From: JBDUCV01 sp040003255
GTDB taxonomy: Bacteria > Actinomycetota > Actinomycetes > Mycobacteriales > Jatrophihabitantaceae
Direction of reading: 5' to 3'
Assembly (NCBI GenBank): GCA_040003255.1
Contig: JBDUCV010000013.1
Location: forward strand, 1-38,037
DNA length: 38,037 bases
The translations under genes were made by a program, and so were the position numbers. Below are positions 31,756-38,037 of the stretch, piece after piece. The notes beneath the pieces were generated by a model. It searched no databases, was not told the origin of the DNA, and was given only the letters and a program-made list of their open reading frames with translations. Numbering within the stretch: the stretch's first letter is position 1; every line of letters begins with the position of its first letter.

Positions 31756-32360
31756 ACGAAGGCGAGCAGATCGAGGTCGGCGTCGGCCCGCATCCGCTGC
31801 CGTGGCCCGACGACGCCCGCTTCGACGCTGCCCTGCTGCGCGATGGCGACCGGCGCAACGTCGCCGATCGGTACCGCTACTGGCACCTCGAGGCGATCGT
31901 CGCCGATCTGGACACCCGGCGACACGAGTTCGCGATCGCCATCGAGAACTGGCAACACGACCTGAACATCGGCACCGTCGTCCGCACCGCGAACGCGTTC
32001 CTCGCCGCCGAAGTGATCATCATCGGCCAGCGGCGCTGGAACCGCCGCGGCGCGATGGTCACCGACCGATACCAGCACATCCGGCACGTGCCTTCGGTGG
32101 CCGAACTCGCCGCGGTCGCGGATGGCCGGACGATCGTCGCGATCGACAATCTGCCCGGCGCGCTGCCCCTGGAGACCACGATGCTGCCCCGGCGCGCCCT
32201 GCTGCTGTTCGGGCAGGAGGGGCCAGGCCTGACCGACGACGCGCGCGCCGCAGCGGCGATGGTGTGCTCGATCGGCCAGTACGGCTCGACCCGTTCGATC
32301 AACGCCGGCGTGGCCGCCGGGATCGCCATGCACACCTGGATCCGCCAGCATGCCGATTAG
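31752..32360 (+). CDS. TrmH/SpoU-family RNA methyltransferase, apparent CTG start
   Basis: S-adenosylmethionine-dependent RNA 2'-O-ribose methyltransferase of the SPOUT class (202 aa from CTG 31752). Family motifs: ENWQHDLNIGTVVRTANAF (motif 1), LLFGQEGPGL (motif 2, knot) and IGQYGSTRSINAGVAAGIAMH (motif 3). Between the pyrE stop and GTG 32013 the frame has no ATG, GTG or TTG; starting at 32013 would delete motif 1. CTG 31752 overlaps the pyrE stop as CTGA, the same geometry as ATGA/GTGA couplings elsewhere here. Which RNA is modified is unknown. The stop overlaps the converging AAA+ gene by 4 nt. Confidence 0.85.
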   Translation: MNEGEQIEVGVGPHPLPWPDDARFDAALLRDGDRRNVADRYRYWHLEAIVADLDTRRHEFAIAIENWQHDLNIGTVVRTANAFLAAEVIIIGQRRWNRRGAMVTDRYQHIRHVPSVAELAAVADGRTIVAIDNLPGALPLETTMLPRRALLLFGQEGPGLTDDARAAAAMVCSIGQYGSTRSINAGVAAGIAMHTWIRQHAD

Positions 32361-33529
32361 TCGTGAGCGCGCAAGTAACGGCCGAAATGCGGCACAGTGA
32401 ACGCGATGCGCCCGCGCTGTCCGGAATAGACCAGCCCCTTCTTCAGCAGCGAGTCACGCGCGGGCGACAAGGCCTGCGGGTTGCGGCCGAGCATGGTCGC
32501 CACGGCCGATGTTGCGACTTCGTCCGTACCCGCGGCGGCCATCGCGCGCAGGTACTCGCGCTCGGCCGGGGTCGCCCGTTCGTAGCGTGAGCCGAAGAAG
32601 CCGACGGCGAGTTCGGCCTGGGCCTCGGGCACCGCAATCGCTACGTCGGCCGAGGTGATCGGCGAGGACGGCGCGACGTCCCAGGTCGCCTTGCCGTATG
32701 CCTGCACGAAGTAGGGGTATCCGCCGGTGACCTCGTACAGGGCGGTCAGGGCGTCGTCGGTGAAGTCGGCACCCTCGTCGCGAGCCGGCAACCGCAGCGC
32801 AGCCTCGGCGGCCGTCCGGTCGAGCCGGTCGATACTGGCGTAGCGGAACAGCCGCTCAGAGTAGGACTTGCTCGCCGACAGTACCGCGGGCAGATGCGGC
32901 AGTCCGGCGCCGACGACGACGAGCGGCAGGCTGCGCTGACTGATCTCATGGCACGCTGCGCACAGCGCCGACACGTCGTCGGCCCCGAGATCCTGCATTT
33001 CGTCGACGAAGATCGCGACGCCGCGGCCCGCGTCGGCGGCCAGCCCACCGACGTCGGTGAGCAGTTCGACCAGATCGATTTCGATGTCTCCGGAGTCGGC
33101 CCGTCCGGCCACCGACGGCACGTCGATACCCGGCTGCCAACGGTCTGCGATCTTCGCGCCGGCCGGCTGGCGCTGGGCGAAGGCCCGCAACACCCCGAGG
33201 ACGTGTCGAGTGGCGTCATTGTCGGCGCCACCGAGCTCGCGCACCGCCAGATGCAATGCCGCCGAGAGTGGGCGGCGCAATGGCTGGTCGGGCCGGGCCT
33301 CGAGCTTGCCGGTGCCCCAGCCTCGGCGAACGGCCGCGCCGCGCAGCGCATTGAGCAGCACCGTCTTGCCTACGCCGCGCAGGCCGGTCAGCACGATGGA
33401 GCGCTCTGGCCGTCCCTTTGCGACCCGTTCGAGCAGGACGTCGAAGGCCGCGAGTTCGGTGTCCCGGCCGGCGAGTTCCGGCGGTCGCTGGCCGGCGCCG
33501 GGGGCGTAGGGATTGCGCACCGGGTCCAC
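32357..33529 (-). CDS. AAA+ ATPase with C-terminal winged helix
   Basis: ATPase (390 aa) of the AAA_16/Orc1-Cdc6-like group. Walker A is GLRGVGKTVL at about residue 49; Walker B is VAIFVDEMQDLG; sensor and arginine-finger regions follow (PLVVVGAGLPHLP; LFRYASIDRLD). The last 80 residues form a winged-helix-like domain (PAEREYLRAMA to GLVYSGQRGRIAFTVPHFGRYLRA), suggesting DNA or protein binding. The role in actinobacteria is not established. GTG 33529 has no ribosome binding site but a -10-like TACAGT 6 nt upstream, and a long inverted repeat overlaps it. Confidence 0.8.
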   Translation of the reverse strand: MDPVRNPYAPGAGQRPPELAGRDTELAAFDVLLERVAKGRPERSIVLTGLRGVGKTVLLNALRGAAVRRGWGTGKLEARPDQPLRRPLSAALHLAVRELGGADNDATRHVLGVLRAFAQRQPAGAKIADRWQPGIDVPSVAGRADSGDIEIDLVELLTDVGGLAADAGRGVAIFVDEMQDLGADDVSALCAACHEISQRSLPLVVVGAGLPHLPAVLSASKSYSERLFRYASIDRLDRTAAEAALRLPARDEGADFTDDALTALYEVTGGYPYFVQAYGKATWDVAPSSPITSADVAIAVPEAQAELAVGFFGSRYERATPAEREYLRAMAAAGTDEVATSAVATMLGRNPQALSPARDSLLKKGLVYSGQRGRIAFTVPHFGRYLRAHD

Positions 33530-33535
33530 GATCGG

Positions 33536-33580
33536 ACTGTATCCAGCTCTCTAGCAGATTCCTGAGAGGCGGGGATACAG
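33536..33580 (-). promoter_or_regulatory. Leaderless promoter and long inverted repeat before the AAA+ gene
   Basis: On the minus strand TACAGT (33541-33536) is followed by 6 nt and the GTG start. The arms CTGTATCC (33537-33544) and GGATACAG (33573-33580) are an exact 8-bp inverted repeat; inside them CTCTC (33547-33551) and GAGAG (33564-33568) pair again. One arm covers the -10, so this could be an operator; as RNA from the upstream map gene it would be a long hairpin and could end that transcript. Confidence 0.52.
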
Positions 33581-33593
33581 CGTCATCGTGTCG

Positions 33594-34460
33594 TCAAGGC
33601 GCCGTGAGGACATCGGCGCCGTCATCGGTGACGACCAGGGTGTGCTCCCACTGCGCGACCCACGACCCGTCGGCCGTCACCACCGTCCAGCCGTCGTCCC
33701 ACATCACCCAGTCGACCCCACCGAGCGTCAGCATCGGCTCGATCGTGAGCGTCATGCCCGGCTCGAGCAACGTCGTCGCGCGCGGTTCGTCGTAGTGCAG
33801 CACAGTCGGCTTGGTGTGGAAGGACGGGCCGACCCCGTGGCCCGTGTAGTCGCGAACCACGCCGTAGCCGAACCTGCGAGCGTAGGACTCGATCACCCGA
33901 CCGATGACGTTCACCGGCCGGCCCGGCTTGACCGCGGCGATCGCGCGCAGCAAGGCTTGTCGAGTGCGCTCGCCGAGGTCGCCCACCTCGGGCGCCGGCG
34001 TCCCTGCGTAGAACGTGCCGCAGGTATCGCCGTGGACGCCGCCGATGAATGCGGTGACGTCGACCTTGACGACGTCACCATCGTCCAGTGGCCGGGCGTC
34101 CGGGATGCCATGGCAGATCACCTCGTTGACCGACGTGCACAGCGACTTCGGGAAACCCTTGTAGCCGAGCGTCGAGGGGTAGGCGCCGTGCCCGAGGAGG
34201 AATTGGTGACCGATGCGGTCGAGCTCGTCGGTGGTGACGCCCGGTGCGACGTGCCGGCCCACCTCGGCCAGCGCCTGCGCGGCGATCCGCCCGGCGATGC
34301 GCATCCGGGCGATGGTTGCCGTGTCCTTGACCATCGGGTCCTCGAGGTCCGCGGGGCCGCTGGCGTCCACGTAGTGCGGCCGCGCGATGGTCGCAGGCAC
34401 CGGCCGCCGCGGCGAGACCGCGGCCGGCCTGACACCGGTGGATGTGGTCACGGCGACCAT
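33594..34460 (-). CDS. map: Methionine aminopeptidase, type I
   Basis: Metalloprotease (288 aa) that removes the initiator methionine from new proteins. Metal ligands are visible in order: VKVDVTAFI (Asp), HGDTCGTF (Asp), TGHGVG (His), TIEPML (Glu) and QWEHTLVV (Glu). The 45-residue N-terminal extension (with PHYVDA) matches the long MetAP1c-type form of actinobacteria. ATG 34460 has a distant GGGGAGAAG; GTG 34451 is an alternative. It follows the RNase J gene on the same strand after 86 nt. Confidence 0.93.
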   Translation of the reverse strand: MVAVTTSTGVRPAAVSPRRPVPATIARPHYVDASGPADLEDPMVKDTATIARMRIAGRIAAQALAEVGRHVAPGVTTDELDRIGHQFLLGHGAYPSTLGYKGFPKSLCTSVNEVICHGIPDARPLDDGDVVKVDVTAFIGGVHGDTCGTFYAGTPAPEVGDLGERTRQALLRAIAAVKPGRPVNVIGRVIESYARRFGYGVVRDYTGHGVGPSFHTKPTVLHYDEPRATTLLEPGMTLTIEPMLTLGGVDWVMWDDGWTVVTADGSWVAQWEHTLVVTDDGADVLTAP

Positions 34461-34546
34461 CTTGCCGTGCCGCGCCTCTTCTCCCCGGTGGCCGCCCACC
34501 GAACAGGCGCGTTTCGTGCCGCTGCTTGCGGGACCCCGGCGCTTTC

Positions 34547-36247
34547 CTACACCTCGACCACCATCGGGATGAGCATCGGGCGGCGGCGGTAAGTCTGGTC
34601 GACCCACCGGCCCACGGTGCGCCGAACGATGTGGGCAAGCGCGTCGGCATCGCGAACGCCGTCGGCCACTGACTGCTCGACGGTTCTGATCAGTTCGACC
34701 CGGATCGGCTCGAGCGCGGACGGGTTGTCGGTGAAGCCGCGGGCGGTGATCTCCGGCCCGAAGATCACCTTGCCGGCCTGTAGGTCGACGGCCACCAGGA
34801 TCGAGAGGAACCCTTCCTCGCCGAGGATGCGGCGGTCCTTGAGCGCGGCATCGCCAATATCGCCCACCGCCAGCCCATCGACGTACACCCAACCCACTGG
34901 AATCTCGCCGACGATCGAGGCGGCCCCGTCGCGGAGGTCGACGACCGTGCCGTCCTCGGCGAGCATGATCCGCTCCTCGGGTAGACCGGTGGACCGCGCG
35001 ATGTCGGCATGTGCGCGCAGGTGCCGCCATTCACCGTGGACGGGCATGTGGTTGCGCGGTCGCACTGCGTTGAGCAGGAAGCGCAGCTCGCCGGCCGGAG
35101 CATGCCCGGACACGTGCACCAACGCCGTCGACTTGTGCACCACCGTGGCCCCCAGCCGGGACAACCCGTTGATCACCCGGCCGACCGCGTTCTCGTTGCC
35201 CGGGATCAGCGATGACGCCAGCACGATCGTGTCGTCGGGGACGACGCGGATCGTCGGGTGCTCGCGGTTTGCCATCCGCGACAGGGCCGACAGCGGCTCA
35301 CCCTGCGACCCGGTCGAGATGAGCACCACCCGACGCGAGGGCATCTGCTCGGCTTCCTTCAGGTCGACGAGTGCGCCATCGGGCACCTGCAGCAGGCCCA
35401 GCTCGCGGGCGATCTGCATGTTGCGCACCATTGATCGCCCGACGAGTGCCGCGTGCCGGCCGGTCTCGACGGCGGCGTCGAGCACCCGCTGCACCCGATG
35501 CACGTGCGAGGCGAAGCACGCCACGATGACTCGACCGTTCGCCTTGGTGATCACATCGGCGACGACCCGGCCGACGTCGCGCTCGGACGGGATGAACCCC
35601 GGGACCTCAGCATTGGTCGAGTCGGCCAGGAGCAGGTCGACGCCCTCGTCGCCGAGTCGGGAGAAGCCCGGAAGGTCAGTGAGCCGGCCGTCAAGCGGGG
35701 TCTGGTCCATCTTGAAGTCGCCGGTATGCAGGACGGTGTGCCGGCCGACCCGGATGGCAACCGCCAGCGCGTCCGGGATCGAGTGGTTGACCGCGAAGAA
35801 TTGCAGGCCCCACTGGCCGACCGTGGTGGACTCGCCCTCGCGAACCCGCCGCAGGTCCGGACGAATCTTGTGCCGGTCGAGTTTGGCGGCGACGAGCGCC
35901 AAGGTGAGTCGCGAGCCGATGATCGGGATGTCGCCGCGTTCACGCAGCAGGTAGGGCAGCGCGCCGATGTGGTCCTCGTGCCCGTGGGTGAGCACGACCG
36001 CGTCGATGTCGGCGAGCCGATCGCGGTAGTACGACCAGTCGGGCAAGGTCAGGTCGACGCCGGGGGAGTTGGTCTTGCCCAGCAGCATGCCGCAGTCGAC
36101 GACCAGTAGCCGCGAGCCCGAAGAATCGGACCGGTACTCGAACATCGTCATGTTCCGGCCGACCTCGCCGATGCCGCCCAGCGCGACGACGCGCAATGTG
36201 CCATCGGGAAGTGTGGGCGGTGCGGGCTGCTTACGGTCGGCGCTCAC
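34547..36247 (-). CDS. rnj: Ribonuclease J
   Basis: Metallo-beta-lactamase-fold RNase (566 aa) of the beta-CASP family, with 5'-to-3' exo- and endonuclease activity in mRNA decay and rRNA maturation. Motif 2, LTHGHEDHIGALPYL, binds two zinc ions; HTGDFKMD, LLADSTNAEVPGF, VVLISTGSQGEP and HVSGHAPAGE mark the beta-CASP motifs and the late His ligand. The C-terminal domain is complete. GTG 36247 has no clear ribosome binding site but a TAGCCT 7 nt upstream, pointing to a leaderless mRNA. The neighbouring gene in many actinobacteria is dapA; here it is map. Confidence 0.94.
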   Translation of the reverse strand: MSADRKQPAPPTLPDGTLRVVALGGIGEVGRNMTMFEYRSDSSGSRLLVVDCGMLLGKTNSPGVDLTLPDWSYYRDRLADIDAVVLTHGHEDHIGALPYLLRERGDIPIIGSRLTLALVAAKLDRHKIRPDLRRVREGESTTVGQWGLQFFAVNHSIPDALAVAIRVGRHTVLHTGDFKMDQTPLDGRLTDLPGFSRLGDEGVDLLLADSTNAEVPGFIPSERDVGRVVADVITKANGRVIVACFASHVHRVQRVLDAAVETGRHAALVGRSMVRNMQIARELGLLQVPDGALVDLKEAEQMPSRRVVLISTGSQGEPLSALSRMANREHPTIRVVPDDTIVLASSLIPGNENAVGRVINGLSRLGATVVHKSTALVHVSGHAPAGELRFLLNAVRPRNHMPVHGEWRHLRAHADIARSTGLPEERIMLAEDGTVVDLRDGAASIVGEIPVGWVYVDGLAVGDIGDAALKDRRILGEEGFLSILVAVDLQAGKVIFGPEITARGFTDNPSALEPIRVELIRTVEQSVADGVRDADALAHIVRRTVGRWVDQTYRRRPMLIPMVVEV

Positions 36248-36254
36248 GGCACCG

Positions 36255-36260
36255 AGGCTA
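36255..36260 (-). promoter_or_regulatory. Candidate leaderless -10 for RNase J
   Basis: TAGCCT on the minus strand (36260-36255) is followed by 7 nt and the GTG start at 36247. It fits TANNNT and the pattern seen at four other genes in this part of the window. Confidence 0.48.
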
Positions 36261-36281
36261 TCCCGCTGTCGCGATTACCCC

Positions 36282-36315
36282 CGATCGGCCGTGGGGCGTG
36301 GTCCCACGTCGATCG
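36282..36315. promoter_or_regulatory. Extended dyad between divergent rnj and small membrane gene
   Basis: Outer arms CGATCG (36282-36287 and 36310-36315) enclose inner arms CGTGGG (36290-36295) and CCCACG (36303-36308) around a 7-nt centre. All 12 arm pairs match; the joins differ by one base (2 versus 1 nt). It lies between the two candidate -10 elements of the divergent genes, where it could serve as a shared operator. Confidence 0.5.
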
Positions 36316-36321
36316 ACCCGC

Positions 36322-36327
36322 TACCTT
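36322..36327 (+). promoter_or_regulatory. Candidate leaderless -10 for the 36334 gene
   Basis: TACCTT is followed by 6 nt and the ATG at 36334; no Shine-Dalgarno sequence lies between. Confidence 0.48.
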
Positions 36328-36333
36328 GCTGGC

Positions 36334-36612
36334 ATGCCGCTCGCCCTCGACACCAACCAGGCGCAGACCATAGGCGTGCTCGCCATCGTGGGCTTCGTGG
36401 GGATCGGCCTGTTGCTGAGCCTCGTCATCACCGCCATTTTCGGACGCGTGTTACTGGCGATCGTCGTCATCGGCCTCGGCCTGCTGCTCTGGACGCAGCG
36501 CCAGACGATCGAGCAACGTGTTAACAAGTGCGACACGAACGTGTCGTTCCTCGGCATCGATCTTCAGTTGTCCGCGTCCGCTGAGCAGCGCTGCGCGCAG
36601 CTCAAACGCTGA
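36334..36612 (+). CDS. Small membrane protein, function unknown
   Basis: Protein of 92 aa with two adjoining hydrophobic helices (TIGVLAIVGFVGIGLLLSLVITAIFG and VLLAIVVIGLGLLLWTQ), then a 40-residue soluble tail with two cysteines (NKCDTNVSF and EQRCAQLKR) that may pair if outside the cell. No family is recognised. The ATG start is set by the leaderless-type promoter. Divergent from RNase J, convergent with the DedA gene. Confidence 0.68.
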   Translation: MPLALDTNQAQTIGVLAIVGFVGIGLLLSLVITAIFGRVLLAIVVIGLGLLLWTQRQTIEQRVNKCDTNVSFLGIDLQLSASAEQRCAQLKR

Positions 36613-36630
36613 CTTGCGCCGCACCGCAAG
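36613..36630. terminator. Hairpin between convergent small membrane gene and dedA
   Basis: CTTGCG-N6-CGCAAG, a perfect 6-bp stem with a 6-nt loop, starts right after the TGA stop. It lies 21 nt beyond the dedA stop, so it can serve both strands. There is no U-tract. Confidence 0.45.
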
Positions 36631-36651
36631 CGACATGGCGGCCACACTGGG

Positions 36652-37356
36652 CTAGGACGCGCCAGGTGTCCGGCTCACCGGCTGGGGTTCCTGGCGCTCG
36701 TCGCGATGTTCGCGGCGCTCGGCGCGCCTGGCCTGCAGGTAGTGGATGGTGACCGGCATCAGCGACAAGATGACGACAGCAATCAGGATCGGGTCGATCA
36801 GCGGCTCGACGGTGTCGCGCACGAACTGGATGTGGCCGAGCCAGTAGCCGAGCAGGATCACCCCGGCCGACCAGATGACTCCGCCGATCACCGAGTACAA
36901 GGCGTAAAGCGTGAATCGCATCCGGCCAACCCCCGCCATCACGGTGGCCACGGTCCGGACGATGGGCACGAAGCGGGCCAGGATGATCGTCCAGGATCCG
37001 TAGCGGGCGAAGAACCGCTCCGAGCGTTGCACGTACTGGGGGCGGAACATCCGGGAGTTCGGCCGATCGAAGACCCGCGGTCCGACTCGTGCCCCGATCC
37101 AGTAGCCGACCAGATTCCCCGCGACCGCGGCGAGCGGGGCGAAGACCACGAACACCCACAGCGGCGTGTTGATCTTTCCGGTGGCGAGTAGCAGGCCGGC
37201 GCTGAACAGCAAGGTATCGCCGGGCAGGAAGAACCCGATGAGCAATCCGCACTCGGCGAACAGAATCACCAAAAGACCGACCAACCCGAAGGAGTCGAGC
37301 AGGTGGTTGGGATCGATCGGGTTCGCAGCGAGCGCCGCTCCTGCAAGTGATGTCAT
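36652..37356 (-). CDS. DedA-family membrane protein
   Basis: SNARE-associated/DedA-family protein (234 aa) with about five hydrophobic segments. Hallmarks are the entry motif FAECGLLIGFFLPGDTLLFSAG and the re-entrant loop ILARFVPIVRTVATVMAGVGRM with its conserved Arg and Pro. Some DedA proteins recycle lipid carriers such as undecaprenyl phosphate, others affect membrane potential; this member is undetermined. ATG 37356 is preferred over TTG 37365, because a TAGACT -10 lies 8 nt upstream of it. The C-terminus is basic and Arg/Glu-rich. Confidence 0.88.
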   Translation of the reverse strand: MTSLAGAALAANPIDPNHLLDSFGLVGLLVILFAECGLLIGFFLPGDTLLFSAGLLLATGKINTPLWVFVVFAPLAAVAGNLVGYWIGARVGPRVFDRPNSRMFRPQYVQRSERFFARYGSWTIILARFVPIVRTVATVMAGVGRMRFTLYALYSVIGGVIWSAGVILLGYWLGHIQFVRDTVEPLIDPILIAVVILSLMPVTIHYLQARRAERREHRDERQEPQPVSRTPGAS

Positions 37357-37364
37357 GGTGACCA

Positions 37365-37370
37365 AGTCTA
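37365..37370 (-). promoter_or_regulatory. Candidate leaderless -10 for dedA
   Basis: TAGACT on the minus strand (37370-37365), then 8 nt, then ATG 37356. It argues against the TTG start at 37365, which would lie inside the -10. Confidence 0.4.
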
Positions 37371-37396
37371 CGGACCCGCTCAGGCATCATCAGGCC

Positions 37397-38026
37397 ATGC
37401 GAACCAGCCGGCTGGAAGCCTTCAGCGATGGCGTGTTTGCCATTGCGATCACTCTGCTCGTGCTCGACCTTCGCGTAAACGAAGCACACCGGCACGATCT
37501 GCGTCAGGCGCTGTGGTTCGACTTGTGGCCGAGCTATGCGGCCTACGTCGTCAGCTTCTTCGTCATCGGCGTCATCTGGGTCAACCACCACACCGTGCTC
37601 GACACCCTCGTCCGCGTCGACAAGACGCTGATCGTGCTGAACATGTGCCTGCTTTTCACTGTCGTCACCATTCCGTTCACGACGTCGCTGTTCGCCGAAT
37701 ACCTGCAGGAAGGCGATCGGGCCAAGATCGCTGCAGCGATCTATAGCGGGTTGATGCTGCTGCACGGCGTCCTGTGGACGACGTTCTGGGCATACGCCGT
37801 GAACCACTCCCACTTGCTCGGACCCGGCATAGATCGGGTCAAGGCGAAGTCCTCGGTGCGGTCGTTCTCGCTCGGGGTGCCCGCCTACTCGGTGGCCGTC
37901 CTGCTGTCATTCGTCAATGCCTACGTCGTCCTGGCGCTGCACCTCGTGCTAGCGCTGGTGTACCTGCGCGGACGGATCGACCTCGGCGATCGCGTCGACG
38001 CCTCAACCGCGCCAAGCGTCGAGTAG
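37397..38026 (+). CDS. TMEM175-family membrane protein (potassium-channel-like)
   Basis: Membrane protein (209 aa) with six hydrophobic segments and the TMEM175/DUF1211 signature RLEAFSDGVFAIAITLLVLDL in helix 1. Bacterial members form tetrameric potassium-permeable channels without the usual TVGYG filter; the helix-1 hydrophobic residues gate the pore. One TMEM175 unit per chain is the usual bacterial form. ATG 37397 has no ribosome binding site; a weak CATCAT lies 6 nt upstream. Divergent from dedA with a 40-nt gap. The gene is complete, ending 11 nt before the window edge. Confidence 0.87.
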   Translation: MRTSRLEAFSDGVFAIAITLLVLDLRVNEAHRHDLRQALWFDLWPSYAAYVVSFFVIGVIWVNHHTVLDTLVRVDKTLIVLNMCLLFTVVTIPFTTSLFAEYLQEGDRAKIAAAIYSGLMLLHGVLWTTFWAYAVNHSHLLGPGIDRVKAKSSVRSFSLGVPAYSVAVLLSFVNAYVVLALHLVLALVYLRGRIDLGDRVDASTAPSVE

Positions 38027-38037
38027 CGATTCTTCCC

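Noticed and set aside
32013..32360. Short methyltransferase gene starting at GTG 32013
   Set aside because: It would lack SPOUT motif 1, which is encoded in frame just upstream and is well conserved.

Overview
This is a high-GC (roughly two-thirds G+C) chromosomal segment from an actinobacterium. The evidence is a dnaK-grpE-dnaJ-hspR operon with HspR/HAIR-type operators, an EtfD-type membrane Fe-S reductase, RNase J, many GTG starts, frequent 1-4 nt gene overlaps, and several promoters placed 6-8 nt before a start codon (apparently leaderless mRNAs). It encodes about 35 protein genes. I saw no tRNA, rRNA, insertion sequence, phage gene or CRISPR array, and no gene-free stretch longer than about 260 nt. 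The genus cannot be fixed from the sequence alone.

Layout. (1) 1-1336, minus: 5' part of etfD, cut by the window edge, with a 14-bp palindrome upstream. (2) 1593-7815, plus: a tight six-gene unit holding a quaternary-amine/ProU-type ABC importer (ATPase with CBS tail, two permeases, lipoprotein binding protein), an M20 amidohydrolase and formimidoylglutamate deiminase HutF. (3) 7846-9060, minus: ctaG-like membrane gene, divergent from (4) the dnaK-grpE-dnaJ-hspR operon (9229-13437), whose promoter overlaps an HspR-type operator. A second, near-consensus copy of that operator sits in front of clpB (25721). (5) 13575-19114: a small LapA-domain protein, a CGNR zinc-finger regulator, and divergently from it a 1005-residue FtsX-like permease followed by a double ATPase.

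(6) 19229-25536: a sugar/glycolipid locus with an NDP-sugar SDR, a DegT aminotransferase, a DMT-type membrane transporter, a putative GT-C membrane glycosyltransferase, a NodB-type deacetylase and a GT2 glycosyltransferase. These six protein classes are the same six that make up the Gram-negative arn (lipid A aminoarabinose) pathway, although an actinobacterium has no lipid A. I consider this the most interesting part of the window, and read it as a possible lipid-linked amino-sugar pathway for the cell envelope.

(7) 25721-38026: clpB, two proline-rich small membrane proteins, a membrane protein-SDR-pyrE-TrmH-like operon (the methyltransferase seems to start at CTG), an AAA+ ATPase, methionine aminopeptidase, RNase J, a small membrane protein, a DedA protein and a TMEM175-type channel. 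Several genes here have candidate leaderless promoters, and two intergenic regions carry long inverted repeats overlapping or lying between promoters.
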